A stretch of DNA of 64,000 bases from Alopecurus myosuroides. Lineage: Eukaryota > Streptophyta > Magnoliopsida > Poales > Poaceae. Of this stretch, positions 20,701-31,851 are shown piece by piece. The number at the start of each line of letters is the position of its first letter. Positions within the stretch are counted from its first letter, which is position 1. Location: contig CM054062.1 in assembly GCA_028641055.1 (NCBI GenBank), positions 185,379,958-185,443,957 on the forward strand, in the 5' to 3' direction. The position numbers and the translations under genes are program-made. The notes under the pieces were generated by a model that had not been told where the DNA came from, did not search any database, and worked only from the letters and a program-made list of their open reading frames with translations.

Positions 20701-23424
20701 AATATTTGTAGCATGCAAATAGCTCCATATTGTATTGGTTTTCCAGGTTTGTGTAGAATTTTAGTATGGTCCTTCGTTGGCGATGGGTGCTGAGATTTGT
20801 CTTTATCTAAAGGTTTCAAATTTCTGCAATTTTGTGCTATACACAACTGCTTCCGTTGGTGTCCAATTGGAGGCATCTGATTTTCTTAATGTTGTTCCTG
20901 GTCAACCGTTTAACACTCCTACTACCCTAGCAATGCAATCGTTAATTATGATCATCCAGCGACTACAACTTTATATTTAACGACATGCCAGCAGAGGCAA
21001 ACGTCACTATTTATTCCTATTTGCTCTCATCTTCTGACCAGTAGGTAACTAGGGGGATAGGAGTGAGTTACCATAACCACTTGGCATCCAAGTGATGACT
21101 TGATTAGTTTACTACGTAAAGCTTCCATGAACAGACTAGACACAGTTTTTACTATGGTACTTTAACTAATTAGGTCTGAAGCAATATAGTTTTGTAGTGT
21201 TTCATATTTGTTTTCAGGAAGCTCCACTACATGTAACTTAATTCTGCCCATTTCCAATTACTCTATCGATCAATTTGACAGTCTACTAAAAATTGTACCC
21301 AGAACTCTCTGATCATACGTATGTACTTCCTTATTTTAGTGCATCGCATCTGAACCATTTCTTCCTTTTTCAATCTGGTTTATTTCCTCTTCGTAAATTG
21401 TGCCAGCACTGAATTCAGTCTTGCCCAAACAAACCAGGCACAACTTGAACATTTATGTTGGATCTCAGAAAACATAGATCAACAGACTGACAAGATTCTA
21501 TATGAACTACTAGGTTTTATCATGGTAGATCATGAGGTACGTATTAGATAATGCAATTGTGTTTCGATTTTCCTTCTTAAGAATGTCTTACTTCTAGAAG
21601 TCCTAAATAAGTTATCAGTAGCTAGGAAGGTACCATTTTGTTTTGTTTAACCTGAATTTATTCTCATCTGCAGGTGGCACCAAAAATTAAGAGAACAATT
21701 TCTAATAAAGTGGCCAATGTAAGCAATAGTCAAAAAAATTGAACAATGAATATCTTTTTTTCTTAGGCCCCGCTTGGTTAGTCTTGTAGATTTTTACGGC
21801 TCCGTATAATTTACGTGCCATTACACTACGTGCGCCGGATTTTTAGGAGGACCTGGGGACGTCCGTAGATTTTACGCCTGTAATTGGTTAATATACGGGG
21901 ATCCAAGCGGGGCCTTAACCTGCTTGATTTCATTTGCAGCTGGCGAATTCCAACAGGCTTCCTAATGCAGCGATTACCTTCAACAATATCTAACTAAATT
22001 CCATGCAATCTACTTTCTAGATGTGTATTATTGCATTATCAATCAATAGTAATTACAGTGCAGGTCAAGCTCACTCTCCAACAAAACTTCTCTCAACATC
22101 AAGGCTTATCTGACCATAATTGATAATGAAGTTCTATCAATTAGTGAGAGCTGAGTTTTAATATTGCGACTGATTGTTTCCAGTTACACCATGCATGACA
22201 TGACAATACTTAGTGCACAAATACTGGCATTTTTTTTTGCGAGGGAATACTTACATTTTTAATAACCTGGAAAAATTGTTACCTCTACTGAGATTTTTTT
22301 GACTTGTAGATTGTTGGATACAAACTCAAACTGTCAGTGGTAAATGACTTGTAAAATGCAGCATATTTATTCAACTGTTGTGCCATGCAACCGTTGCACC
22401 ACGTACATCACTCCCAAGGAAGCCTACCATGTGTGAGGATCAGTTGGCGTGACAACGAGTGGTTTTCTCCGTTTGATGAAGCTATCCAATGGGTTTATTT
22501 TTTCAGCTTAGGCATATTGTTATGATTGTTTTGCCCTTCTATGGTGTCACAAAAGACAGCAGGTTAAGTGATAGATATTGGCGTTATATTGGTACTTAGC
22601 CTATTCATGCTGAAAGGTTGTTGGTACTGAGTTGGATAGTTGTTTGGATCTTCAAGTTGTGTTACATTTGTTTGGATCGGGGAGTCTGGACCGATGTGAC
22701 TAAGTTATTGAAAAGTTTGTTTATGTTGGTTTGATTCGTTTGATTTGTTTCTTTATGTTGGTTATGCTTATAGCTCTTGAATAGATCTTTGAGCATTTCA
22801 AACTTTCTGGCTAAGTTATTGAAAATGCATTCTTGGCTAAGGTAGAAATGATGATATCACAAAGATAAGGAGCCAATTTATTACTGAATCGTTGGGCTTG
22901 TGTAGCTGGAATGCATGATCATTAAATAACTAAATATGTAGTGGAATTATTTTTCTTACTTCTAACACATCCTAAGTTTAAATTCATATAATATATATCT
23001 GGTTTAACTTGGAGGGCGTATATGATATAATAGCCTCCTGTTTCCCTTCCCTTAACTTTTTTTTATTTTGACTCTTTAAGCACAATTTCAGCTTTAATTG
23101 CTTGAGGTTGCTCCGAGTTGCATATATATATTTTTTTCATACTCTGAGATTGATTTGGTAGTGGACCAGATAAATAATTGGTTCAGAAATATGTACTTAC
23201 TTTTGGAAACCAATGATGTAAACAAAGAACATTAGAAAGTTAGTTGCGAGAAATTCGCTCACCTCTGCTAGGATTGCTGTATGATGGGACACGTAAGACA
23301 ATTTTATTTTCGAAGAATGCCATCATACTTCTAAAACGATTATAGAACCAAAATCGGAAATTACTTCATATTGTTCAAGAAAATATAGTTTACTACATAG
23401 CTAATATGTTTTATTTGTTTTAAA
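20701..23424. other. Remaining TE-H body: no gene seen
   Basis: Apart from the 149-bp MITE this is AT-rich, intron-like sequence with no long reading frame. There are intron-like pieces with cag borders (for example 21671-21673) and T-runs, consistent with captured intronic DNA, but I cannot identify an origin. Confidence 0.5.
21766..21914. mobile_element. Tourist-like MITE inside TE-H
   Basis: 149 bp with terminal inverted repeats GGCCCCGCTTGG and CCAAGCGGGGCC, flanked by TTA at 21763-21765 and 21915-21917. A 3-bp TTA duplication with GGCC-type ends is typical of Tourist/PIF-Harbinger MITEs. It has no coding capacity. Confidence 0.85.
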
Positions 23425-23453
23425 CCCGTTGCAACGCACGGGCACTTTGCTAG
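23425..23453 (+). other. TE-H 3' terminal hairpin and CTAG end
   Basis: The GC-rich hairpin CCCGT(T)GC aac GCACGGG at 23425-23442 is followed by cactttg and CTAG. Helitrons end in CTRR a short distance after such a hairpin, which acts as the replication terminator. Confidence 0.85.
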
Positions 23454-23580
23454 TAGATAACCAACAGGTACATCATCACATGTTCAAATACATCAGAATA
23501 TCCAACACCAATACATGGTTCGAAAGCCAAAGGATAACTAAACATAGCTATGAATGGATACATCGGTACTCCCATGCTCA

Positions 23581-24462
23581 TCACGCAGGACGGCGGTGAG
23601 TAGTACGACGAGGGGTACGGTGAGGAGGAGGCCCACGAAAGTAGGTAGAACGACGATCCACATAGATCTGACGTGGCCTGAGAGCGACTCTAGGTGTGGT
23701 GAAGTACATAGCGTCAGCTCCCTGTGCTCCAAAACGTGGAATCCCAGTGTATCCAGCACCGAGGTTGAGGAGTGGACCTCTGATCGGCTCGTAACCTCCA
23801 GCATCTGGCAGACGACGACCAACTGGCTGATCGAAACGTGCAAAGCGCTCATCTCCAACAAAGTCTGTGGTGTACGTCGCCAGACGAGTCAAAGCAAGGT
23901 AGAGCTGCTCTCTGACTGAAGCCAACTCCTGAGAAAGTGTGGTGGCAACTGCGTCACTGTGCCTCACAAACTGAGTGGTGGTGTGCAGCCTGGTGTTATC
24001 ATGCTCGTAGACATCCAAGTTGTCGTAGAGAGTGAAGTGAGCTCCCTCCAAAGTGATGTAACCACGGGGGATGTGGCGATAGATAGAATTGTCAAATCCC
24101 CAGTAGTCAGCACGAAGGACGGTGAGACTCACATAAGCTGCCTGCTGCACAGCCATATCCACTGTGGAACCTACTGCCTCGTAGCGGTGGACAACTCTCA
24201 TGCCATCATCTGACAGAATGTAGACGATAGCCTGGTAGTAGGTCTGGTCAAACTCTCGCTGCTGCTCGTAGACCTGGTACTCTGGTGCCCAACGGAACCC
24301 CAGATAGGTAACCATGTCTCTCAGCATCTCCGGATAACCGGCAGTGCTCTCGCAACGAGTCATCCGAACCACCTGCGGGAAGAACCTGAGATCCATCTGC
24401 AGATGATCGGGGAAGTTTTGATTAGACGCCGGTAGAAGAACTGAAGTGGAAAACAACAACAA
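23581..24462 (-). CDS. TE-C extra ORF upstream of gag, about 272-293 aa, unknown function
   Basis: The open frame runs on the minus strand, in the same direction as gag-pol, between PBS and gag. The first ATG is at 24394-24396, giving 272 aa; the frame is open further up to 24462. Just inside that extension lies tgttgttgttttccacttcag, a good polypyrimidine tract plus AG (24443-24461). The frame could therefore be a downstream exon of a spliced RNA. The protein is rich in Tyr and Arg (LGFRWAPEYQVYEQQREFDQ, DYWGFDNSIYRHIP) and has a Leu-rich helix (ATTLSQELASVREQLYLALT) that may form a coiled coil. Its C-terminus is Arg/Pro-rich and basic. I recognise no domain. The absence of stops, matching the intact gag-pol, suggests selection, not chance. 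Confidence 0.6.
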   Translation of the reverse strand: MLLFSTSVLLPASNQNFPDHLQMDLRFFPQVVRMTRCESTAGYPEMLRDMVTYLGFRWAPEYQVYEQQREFDQTYYQAIVYILSDDGMRVVHRYEAVGSTVDMAVQQAAYVSLTVLRADYWGFDNSIYRHIPRGYITLEGAHFTLYDNLDVYEHDNTRLHTTTQFVRHSDAVATTLSQELASVREQLYLALTRLATYTTDFVGDERFARFDQPVGRRLPDAGGYEPIRGPLLNLGAGYTGIPRFGAQGADAMYFTTPRVALRPRQIYVDRRSTYFRGPPPHRTPRRTTHRRPA

Positions 24463-24921
24463 GGTTTGAACGGACGAAAAGGATGTTGAGAAGAACAGGA
24501 TATCGAAGCAACAACGGGAAACACGAGACCAAAACTCCTGAGGTACTACGGAAAACCCATCCGGGCTTCTAAAGGATCAATATCTACTGCTTAAGGGATA
24601 GAGGATTTGCTTCCGGGGCTTACACGCCTCCGTTCTCAATCATGAGTAGGCAACATGATAAATCATGTCACAACCACCTCCATTCCTATGGGGTAGTAGA
24701 TATAACTATCCCAGAGAAACCAGGATTCGTGAAATCCTAACTTGAAAGTTTAGGTGAGAAGAGAAAACAACGTTGCACTTCCTTACCAGAAAAAGGGTGG
24801 GTGGGTGGGGAAAGAAGAAAAATGGCAGAATTCCTACTCTCACGTTTCATTTTTTCCTATATAGCTACAAAATTAGTTTCTAGACTCAACTGCGACCAGT
24901 AAAAGGGACCCTACAGGCAGA
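24463..24921 (-). other. TE-C 5' leader; no gene seen
   Basis: This is untranslated leader between the PBS and the extra ORF. It has poly-purine and poly-pyrimidine patches, no long ORF, and a possible 3' splice site at its left edge (see the extra ORF). Confidence 0.5.
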
Positions 24922-24936
24922 CAGGCTCTGATACCA
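24922..24936 (-). other. TE-C primer-binding site (initiator tRNA-Met type)
   Basis: The minus strand reads TGGTATCAGAGCCTG two bases from the LTR edge at 24939. The first 13 bases equal the classical plant initiator tRNA-Met complement. Confidence 0.9.
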
Positions 24937-27900
24937 TTTGTCGGACCCGGACTTCTAGAGGATACTCACCGTACGAACTGAACAGTAGTTGATGGGATTA
25001 CGGGGCTTACCGGCACCCGCATCTCTTACGAGTAGGCCAACACTTATGTGTGACAACCAATCTCTACTATCCACCGTCGATGTAAACTATCCCATAGAAA
25101 TCAGGATACTACCATTGACGTACTTCATACCATACACACATGGTACGTCAACGGCGTTGAACAAAATGATAACACAACAGATCTCTAAGACACAAAAGAT
25201 GGAAATAAGTTGCAAATAGCTCTCACTAGAGCAGAGATAGCAAATACAATCATCCAGAGGACACATGTCCCAACATAACATCATTACATCTCAGCGGAAA
25301 CATTCAAAGGGTCTAAGTACAGACAAATCCAACTAGGCTTAAGAAGCCGGGAATGAAAAGAAAACGGAGCCCATCCACGCTGTCTCGGATCCTGCCCGGG
25401 TCCGCTACCTACTCGTCAGCAGCCTCGTCAAACTCCACGTAGTAGCCGTCACGGGGATCCTCGTAAGCGTAGTCTGCGGAAACCACAGCCCCAAAGGGGT
25501 CAGTACATAAACGTACTGGCAAGCAAGACTCACAATTCACCAAAGTGTAGCCCGTCAACACCAAGCACATATGCCTTGGGTTCAACGGAAGAAAGGGATA
25601 TAAAAGATGCTGCAACTGGCTGCACTAATCAACTACAGAACATACTACAACTTCTGGTCTAACAGAAAGAGATAAGATAGCGTATCGTAACCAACTACAA
25701 CTAACCACCAAACAAACCCATCCTGGATCTCGCCCCTTATCCAAAGAAGCAATACGAGGATAACTCACACAGTTGGATTAATGATGGTTCAAATTTTTGT
25801 GTCATTAAGCTTATTACTAGTCAGGTTATCATTAGTTAGGTGTAAGTTGTTCTGAGTACTTGTTAGCCAGTACTTTCACCAAGTCAACCATAACCGCGAA
25901 AAACACGGCTTCTCGAGAAGATTTATCCCTGCAGGGGTGCACCAATTTGGCCGTACACGTAAGAATAACCCGCCAGATGGGAAGGCCTTTCCCACCAAGC
26001 GGGGCACTCAACACAACTCAACTCTTCTTCGCATCAAGCCCAAAGCACCACGTGCTGTGCGTGCGCGGCTAATCAAGCCCCACGAAGAAAAGGGGACCCT
26101 CATAGCACTGGAAGACCACGCCGCCCTAAATGCCGACTACAAAAATTCCACCCTGGCCTCGGGTTCGTACCTGCATATGCGTGCATCAAATGGAAAGCCC
26201 GAACTAAGTGTGGTGATTTGGACGAGATGCGAATCGAATCAAATTGAGGGGGGCGCCCATACACGCTTCCCACATGCGGATAGTGCGCTCATCATGGATC
26301 AGTAGACAAGACCCTTTTCCTATTAGGGTCGACACTAGCAGGCCTCAAAACCACGCCGGGCCTCCTGCCGGTGCCTTATCAGCAATTTATTATTACCTCA
26401 AATTAACAGGTTGTTGTTTAACATCGAGCCCCAGAATATAATAGAATATGATAACAGGAAGTAACGGGTAACAGACTCGAGCAAAAACAACCCTAAGCAT
26501 GCTAGTAAGACACGGGCCCAAGCAACGGGGTTATAGGACTGGAGGTGAGGCAATATCAGGGTTCAGGGTATCATGTGATAGGTTCGTAACAGAAGCAACG
26601 ATACATATGGCTAGCAGAAATAGACAACGGAAAGTATCGGTAACCAATGTTGAAAGGAACACAATGGTTCATGTGAGTGATAACTTGCCTGCAAACTCAG
26701 TAGCCTGGTACTGGGCTAGATCCTCAGAAGGGGTGTCGTAAAGATCGTCGGTCTCAACGTCGTCGTCTATCCGAGAAGAAGCAAACAAACAATACAGGAA
26801 GATAAACAATCAATATCATGGCATAGTGCACAATCATGGGATGATGCATGACAATTTTATGGATGCATCAAAATAAACTAGTTGACATGGTAACACAATT
26901 TAAATGGACACATATGCAATTTTGAGTTGCATATGAAAAGCCCATGAATTTTAGGTTGAACAATTGTTTTCCAATTAACCAATAGGTGAAAGTGGATTAG
27001 TATTATGCATGGATGAGGAAAACAACAAAATAACAACAATAGAACCAATTTAAAATAGGGTTTACCAATTTAGAAATTTAGTTATTAAGTTAGGGAATTT
27101 TTGGTTCCTTAAAGGTGACACACAAGTATTTGTTGTTTTCAACCATTTAAAATTTTCAAAACAAATAACAAAATTCATATTTGAAAAGATCATGAAATTT
27201 TGGGTGGATTACATGTTTCAAATGTTGAAAAAGGCATTAGGATGAATTTATTATGACTTAAACAAAATTAAACAAGTTTTAAATGAATTTAAAACAAGTT
27301 TGAATATTATTTGAATTTTATTTGTTCAAAACATAAATTCAAACTCACATTTGAAAAGGTTATGTTTTCCTAGTTTGAAAACATATTTTGCATGTTCAAA
27401 AATAATTTAAATTGAGCAAGTTATGATTTTTATCAAATTTAAATGACTTAAACAAGGCTTAAATTATTTAGGCAATTTAAATTATTCAAACCATGAAACA
27501 AAATTTATATTTGAATAGGTTATTTGAAATAGCATTGAAAACATATTTTATTTGCATTATTTGGATTAAGAATGAAATAGTTATGAAATTTAGCAAATTG
27601 CAATTGAATTATTTGAATTCAAATTTGAATTGCATTTGAAAAATTTAAAACAGGAAACAAATGGCATAAATGGATAGACAATTTAATTTAGAACAACAAA
27701 CATATTTTACTTTTGTTATTTAGAGTTATATTTTGAAAGTTATTATCAATTTAAAACAGAGGACTAATCTGCAATTTAAAAGGACCTGGATTTAAAAGAA
27801 ACGTGCCGGAAAACTTTTGTTACCGCACTGCTAGCCAGCCCTAGCCACTGCAGCGTGGGCCTGGGGCCAGCGTGGCGTGCGCGCGCGTGCGTGGCAGTGA

Positions 27901-27974
27901 GGCCCGCTGACGGGTGGGGCACGAATGTCAGCCAGTGCGCGAAAAAAGTGTGGGTTTTTAACCCGCGGATGCGA

Positions 27975-28028
27975 GGAATCGAACCAGCGACCTCGCTGCA
28001 CGCTCGTTAGACTGCAACCACTACGGTG
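27975..28028 (-). promoter_or_regulatory. tRNA-like Pol III box pair in TE-C 5' LTR
   Basis: Second copy of the pair seen at 12184-12235. The B-box complement (27975-27985) is again perfect and the AGTGG part of the A-box is unchanged. The spacer is 2 bp longer because of an insertion in gctgcacgctcg. Confidence 0.5.
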
Positions 28029-28577
28029 CGATTCAGTTCGTTGACAGAACAGAGATGCAGTGAGGTTGTACTAAAACGGGGTGTTAACTGAATTTTTCGA
28101 CAGCGCGCGCTAACTCTGTCATACAACGACGCTGCTCGCCGGCGGGGAAACAACGCGGCCGTGCTCGTGCTGCTCGCGGTCTGGTGGTGTGCTGGAGTGG
28201 TGGTGTTGCGTGCACGGACGCGTGCGCACAGAGAGGAAGGAGGAGGAGGACCAAGGCTGCTCACCGGCGTCTGTCAATGTGGCAGAGGCTCGGGGACGGC
28301 TCGACGGCGACAGCTACGGACGGCGGCGGGGATCCACGACGTCCAGGGGCTCGCTGCGGTGTCCAACAGCGCGAGGAGGTGACGGCGGTTTGGTTTCTGC
28401 ACTTAGGTGGGTAGGTGGCGCGGTGGAGTGGCGGCGGCGTGCATGGATTCAGGCGGGGAATTTCCGGCGAGGTGACACAGCGAGGTGGGATCCGGCGAGG
28501 AGAGGGATTGGCGGCGGCGATCTCGAGGGAACAGGAGCCTAGGTCTAGCTAGGGTTGCGGCGCGGCCTAGTGCTAGT

Positions 28578-28584
28578 TATATAG
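28578..28584 (-). promoter_or_regulatory. Candidate TATA box of TE-C 5' LTR
   Basis: CTATATAAC on the minus strand, identical to the other LTR. Transcription would run to lower coordinates through the GC-rich leader and the tRNA-like segment towards the PBS at 24936. Confidence 0.5.
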
Positions 28585-29412
28585 GGTTCCAGGAGGCACG
28601 GATCGCCGTCGGAGACCACTGATGCCGTCGTGGCGCTACGGATCGGCTGCCGTACCGAGAGAAGACGACGGGAGCGGCGTTGCGAACCGGTACGCGCGTT
28701 AAGTAGGTGGGCTGGGCTGCGCTGCGCGGGAGAGAAAAGGAAGTGGGCTGGGCGCAGCCCACTGCCCCTGGCGCCACTTTCCTTTTTAAAATTTCTTTTT
28801 CTGTCTTTTTTTTGTAGAGTTAGGATTTGGAAGAAAAGGTGGGGTTTTAAGTTAGTAAAAATGTTAGAAAAATTAGGGTAAGCTATTTAGGTTAATAGCA
28901 ACCAGATGTTAAGTTTTGTTTCCAAAAAGTTTGGAATTTGCTTGGTGTTTGTATTTAAACCAAAATTGGATGTATTTTATTAGTGAATAAATATTATTGA
29001 AAACCAACCCTTTACTAGGGTGACCCTAATGTTTAAATTGATTACATGATTATAATTGTTTGGTAACTTTCACATATTCAAGTGGGGTGCTGTTTGATGA
29101 TTTGATTTTGAGTTTCTAAATGTGATTTGGAATTTGATTGATTGATTAAAAACCATCAACTTAATAAGTGAGCATTATGGAACAAAAGGAAAACAAATTG
29201 GTTGTTTTTGTTTGAGAATTTCATTTAACAGGTTGTAACAGAGCAAGTATGAAATAAACATTTGAATAAAGTTTAAATTTGAATTGTGAAAACAGGGAAA
29301 AAAAGACGCAACAAATAAGAAACAAATGCAAACAATATGATGACATGATGCAATACTTTAATAAACATGAAACAAACATTCTAAGGGGAGTTTTCATACT
29401 TGGGATGTTACA

Positions 29413-29424
29413 TCCTGCTGATAT
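29413..29424. repeat. TSD of TE-C (right copy), 2 bp of TE-B, and left TSD of TE-D
   Basis: 29413-29417 is TCCTG, the right TSD of TE-C. 29418-29419 (CT) is original TE-B sequence. 29420-29424 (GATAT) is the left TSD of TE-D. In TE-B the uninterrupted codons would be AAT CCT GCT GAT ATG. The two insertion points are therefore 7 bp apart. Confidence 0.9.
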
Positions 29425-30354
29425 TGTCGTGGTGTGAATCACGGCAGCACCAAGAGGGAGTTCCTAATGGTGTTTAAAGAGGGTACAGGCTAGCGAACGG
29501 TGGCGTTGGCGTGGGATTGGATAGAAAGCGTGTAGACACACGATGTACCCGGGTTCAGGGCCCTCTCCTCGAGGTAAAACCCCTACTCCTGCTTGTCTCT
29601 CCTTTCTATCAAGGCACATGATTACAAGATTGCTCTATGAGCCATGCTTGAGTGTGTAGGTAAAGGGAAAAAGAAGAAGGTATCCCCCTTCTATCGATTT
29701 TGGGCCAGTCCTTATATACTGCCGGACTGGCCAGCTAACTAGTGGGGGCCGGCTGGTACAAGACCAGCCGGGGAGATTCAAGGACAAACGCTCTCCGTCC
29801 TTCGGCCTTCCATTCCGGTTGGTGTCGTACGTCGCACCGTACTAGGGAAGCGCCTTGCCCATCTCGGCGTACCTGACAGCCACTCCCGGCTGCCCATGCC
29901 TTCGTACCCAGGCCGTACCCCGGGTACCCCGAGCCCATGCGGCGGGTACCGGGAGGAGTAGGCAGGTACCGGCTAGCTTGAATAGATGTATCGTGGGCCG
30001 TACGCGGGTACGGCCTCGCCCATGCCGGAGTACCCCGAGCAGCCGGAGAGTAGGTGTACTGCACCACGTAGGGTGGCACTGTGGCTTTCGTAAGCCTAGG
30101 AGTTGGCGTGTTCGCCATACCTCTCCGTACCGGTTGACCCACGGAGTAGTCGGGCTGTACTAGCATCCGGCTAGCCAGCCGGTTGCCCATCATTGGCCGG
30201 CTGGGCAGCTGGTGGGTGAGCATCGATCCCCGTTCAGCCGGTGTATGGGGCTCAACGCCAATCTTATGCACTTGGCCTTGTGGTGGTACGGAGCACGGGT
30301 ACTAGACTTCTTCTTTCCGCCTCGTTGAGGCACCCGGGGATCATTCCCCCGACA
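29425..30354 (-). repeat. TE-D 3' LTR (left copy)
   Basis: 930 bp, TGTCGT at the left edge, CCGACA at the right edge. It aligns with 52682-53349 joined to 61306-61574. It is rich in GGTACC and GTACCCGGG motifs (29900-30060). A minus-strand TATA (GTATATAAGG) lies at 29712-29718, flanked by the inverted repeat CCAGTCC/GGACTGG. Short open frames inside are shadows. Confidence 0.93.
29712..29718 (-). promoter_or_regulatory. TATA box of TE-D 3' LTR within an inverted repeat
   Basis: The minus strand reads AGTATATAAGG. CCAGTCC (29705-29711) and GGACTGG (29725-29731) flank it as a perfect 7-bp inverted repeat. The same layout is in the 5' LTR around 52968-52974. Confidence 0.6.
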
Positions 30355-30888
30355 CTAGCCCCCGAACAGGTGGGAGTTAAGGAGCCGGTGCCCCGGGTGC
30401 GAGGCTCCCATTTGTTCCCTTGGCCTTTGCCGGCTCCTCCAGCCGGTAGGTCGCGTGACGCCTCGTTGTCTCCACGGGGCCGGCTGGTGGTGATGTCATG
30501 ATCCATTCGGGTGACATCGCTGATGACGCGAAGGGTCGCGTGGGCATGCGACCGCAGTCAAGTCGATGGCGTCGCCTCGTTTCCCGTGATGAGATCTTCT
30601 GTGGTCTGGAAAGCCGTTACGGATCTTCTGCGGCGCACTACCCGCGACCCCTCGTTTCTCGCGCCACGTGGAGGGATCGTGGGGGCGGTTTCTGGCACGT
30701 GCCGCGCATCCGGCGGCCCCCCGCCGCTATAAGTTGGGGCGGAGGGCCCGTCCGTGGTCTTCTCCGCCACTTCTCCATGCTCGAGCGCTTCTCATCTCTC
30801 CCTCTTCCTTTCGTGCCTTCTCCGCTGCTCACTGCACCGCCGCCGCGGACTCGTCCTCGACCGCTCCCGCACCTTCCTCGTCGGGACC
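30355..30888. other. TE-D 3' region: PPT and upstream region of the antisense gene
   Basis: 30355-30370 is the PPT (minus strand ends in CGGGGGCTAG before the LTR). The rest is GC-rich and holds the likely promoter of the plus-strand antisense gene, with gCTATAAGt at 30727-30735, about 155 bp before its ATG. No separate gene is seen; the open frames here (for example 30498-30888) lack family signature. Confidence 0.55.
30728..30733 (+). promoter_or_regulatory. Candidate TATA box of the TE-D antisense gene
   Basis: The sequence ccgctataagttgggg is the only TATA-like box in the GC-rich region before the ATG at 30889. Transcription would be opposite to the TE-D gag-pol RNA. Confidence 0.35.
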
Positions 30889-30960
30889 ATGGCCGGCTCA
30901 AGGAGAGCGATGTCCGTCCCCGACGACGCGCCGAAGAAGGGGTCCTAGGCGGGCTCCTAC

Positions 30961-31746
30961 ATGATGCGGGGAGACCTCCGTCACTACCGAGGCATGGGCT
31001 TCATCGGCCCGGCCTCGACGGTGGCGGTGATGAGCTGCATCCGCTCCGAGGACACCGAGATCGACGAGGGGTTGCGCGCCCCGCCGGAGTTCGATCTCTC
31101 GCCGCAGCCACAACCGAACGAGCGCGTCTTCTTCCTCTCCCACCTCGATCGTGGCCTCGTGCCCCGGGTGAGAGCCTTCGTTTCCTCCTTCCTCTCCCAC
31201 TTCGGTCTCCAGATCCACCATCTGGGGCCCAACGTGATGACGTACTTGGCTTACTTCGTAAGCCTGTGCGAAAATTACTTGGGAATCTGGCCCAATCTCC
31301 GTCTGTTCGTCCGACTGTTCTTCCTCAAGGGGGGAACCAAGGTGGCGCAGGGGACGTTGGTGAAGTGCGGCTGCACCATCATCATGGCCCAGCAGGGCAC
31401 CCATTTGCCCCGGCTGACCTTGGTCGAGTCGGCGGGGATGTGGCAGCAGACGTACTTCTACGTCGAGGACCTGCAGGGCGGCGACCAGATCGGCCTCGAC
31501 CCCTTCGTCAACCGGCTGCCCGGATCCCAGGGCAACTGGACGAACATGACCCAGGGTAACACGCGGGAGTGCGAGGACATGGTCGCCCGGATCCGGGAGC
31601 TCGTCAACATCGGCTTGACCAGCCGGGACCTGATGCTGGCGTGGATGGCGCCCCGGCTGATGCCGCTCCGCCACCGCTCGCACAAGATGTGCTTCACCTC
31701 CGGCGTGAACGATCCCAACCGGCTGGGCCGGTTGGACGCCACCTAG
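30961..31746 (+). pseudogene. Antisense gene exon 1, conserved domain segment
   Basis: 261-aa stop-free stretch between two in-frame TAG codons (30946, 31744); both look like single-base changes, since the frame continues on either side. Blocks such as IDEGLRAPPEFDL, GLQIHHLGPNVMTYLAYF and FVRLFFLKGGT match the general pattern of the domain: N-terminal acidic start, LxFF..GL, FL..GLQ..HLxPN. The final part (MWQQTYFYVEDL, WMAPRLMPLRHRSHKMC) is also typical of these proteins. The 301-aa frame on the opposite strand at 30898-31803 is a shadow. Confidence 0.75.
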
Positions 31747-31851
31747 GCGTCGCTGCAGCACCAGATGCGCGTTCTGGCGCCCAAGGAGGTGGTGACCGAT
31801 CACTGGGAGTTCGGCGTACCACCCTACAACCGCCAGCGCCGCCCTCCTCGG

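Larger units (their letters stand above)
18331..23453 (+). mobile_element. TE-H: non-autonomous Helitron with captured gene fragments
   Basis: The 5' end TCTCTCCTATCTAATAAAA follows an A (18330). The 3' end is CTAG (23450-23453) followed by T (23454), so the insert lies between A and T as Helitrons do. Seven bases before the CTAG is a hairpin, CCCGT(T)GC..GCACGGG, at 23425-23442. The end sequence cccgttgcaacgcacgggc..ctag is the familiar 3' end of many grass Helitrons. No Rep/helicase is encoded. It holds a 741-bp tandem duplication with a PP2C-like fragment, further exon-like pieces, and a MITE. The 5' end is less certain than the 3' end, because several TC starts lie in the same pyrimidine-rich stretch. 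Confidence 0.7.
9150..29412 (-). mobile_element. TE-C: Tekay-type chromovirus with intact gag-pol
   Basis: This is a Ty3/gypsy element in minus orientation with two 4.5-kb LTRs (9150-13630 and 24939-29412), a perfect TSD, an initiator-Met-type PBS at 24922-24936 and a G-rich PPT at 13631-13650. The internal part holds a 1462-aa polyprotein with a C-terminal chromodomain, an extra ORF upstream of gag, and a nested Helitron. RT before integrase gives gypsy; the gag style and C-terminal chromodomain point to the Tekay/Del lineage. By eye the two LTRs differ by scattered substitutions and small indels over 4.5 kb, so it is fairly young but not brand new. Confidence 0.92.
24939..29412 (-). repeat. 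TE-C 5' LTR (right copy)
   Basis: 4474 bp, starts TGTCGG and ends TTACA. It aligns with 9150-13630 throughout. Differences are scattered single bases plus small indels (for example a 2-bp insertion near 27999). The outermost 60 bp at the U5 side carries four transversions relative to the other copy, denser than elsewhere. It contains the promoter for the element: TATA candidate at 28578-28584. Confidence 0.95.

Noticed and set aside
30898..31803. 301-aa open frame on the minus strand opposite the antisense gene
   Set aside because: GC-rich mirror frame of exon 1; composition (His, Arg, Gln runs) and no domain. The plus-strand frame carries the conserved domain and splice signals.
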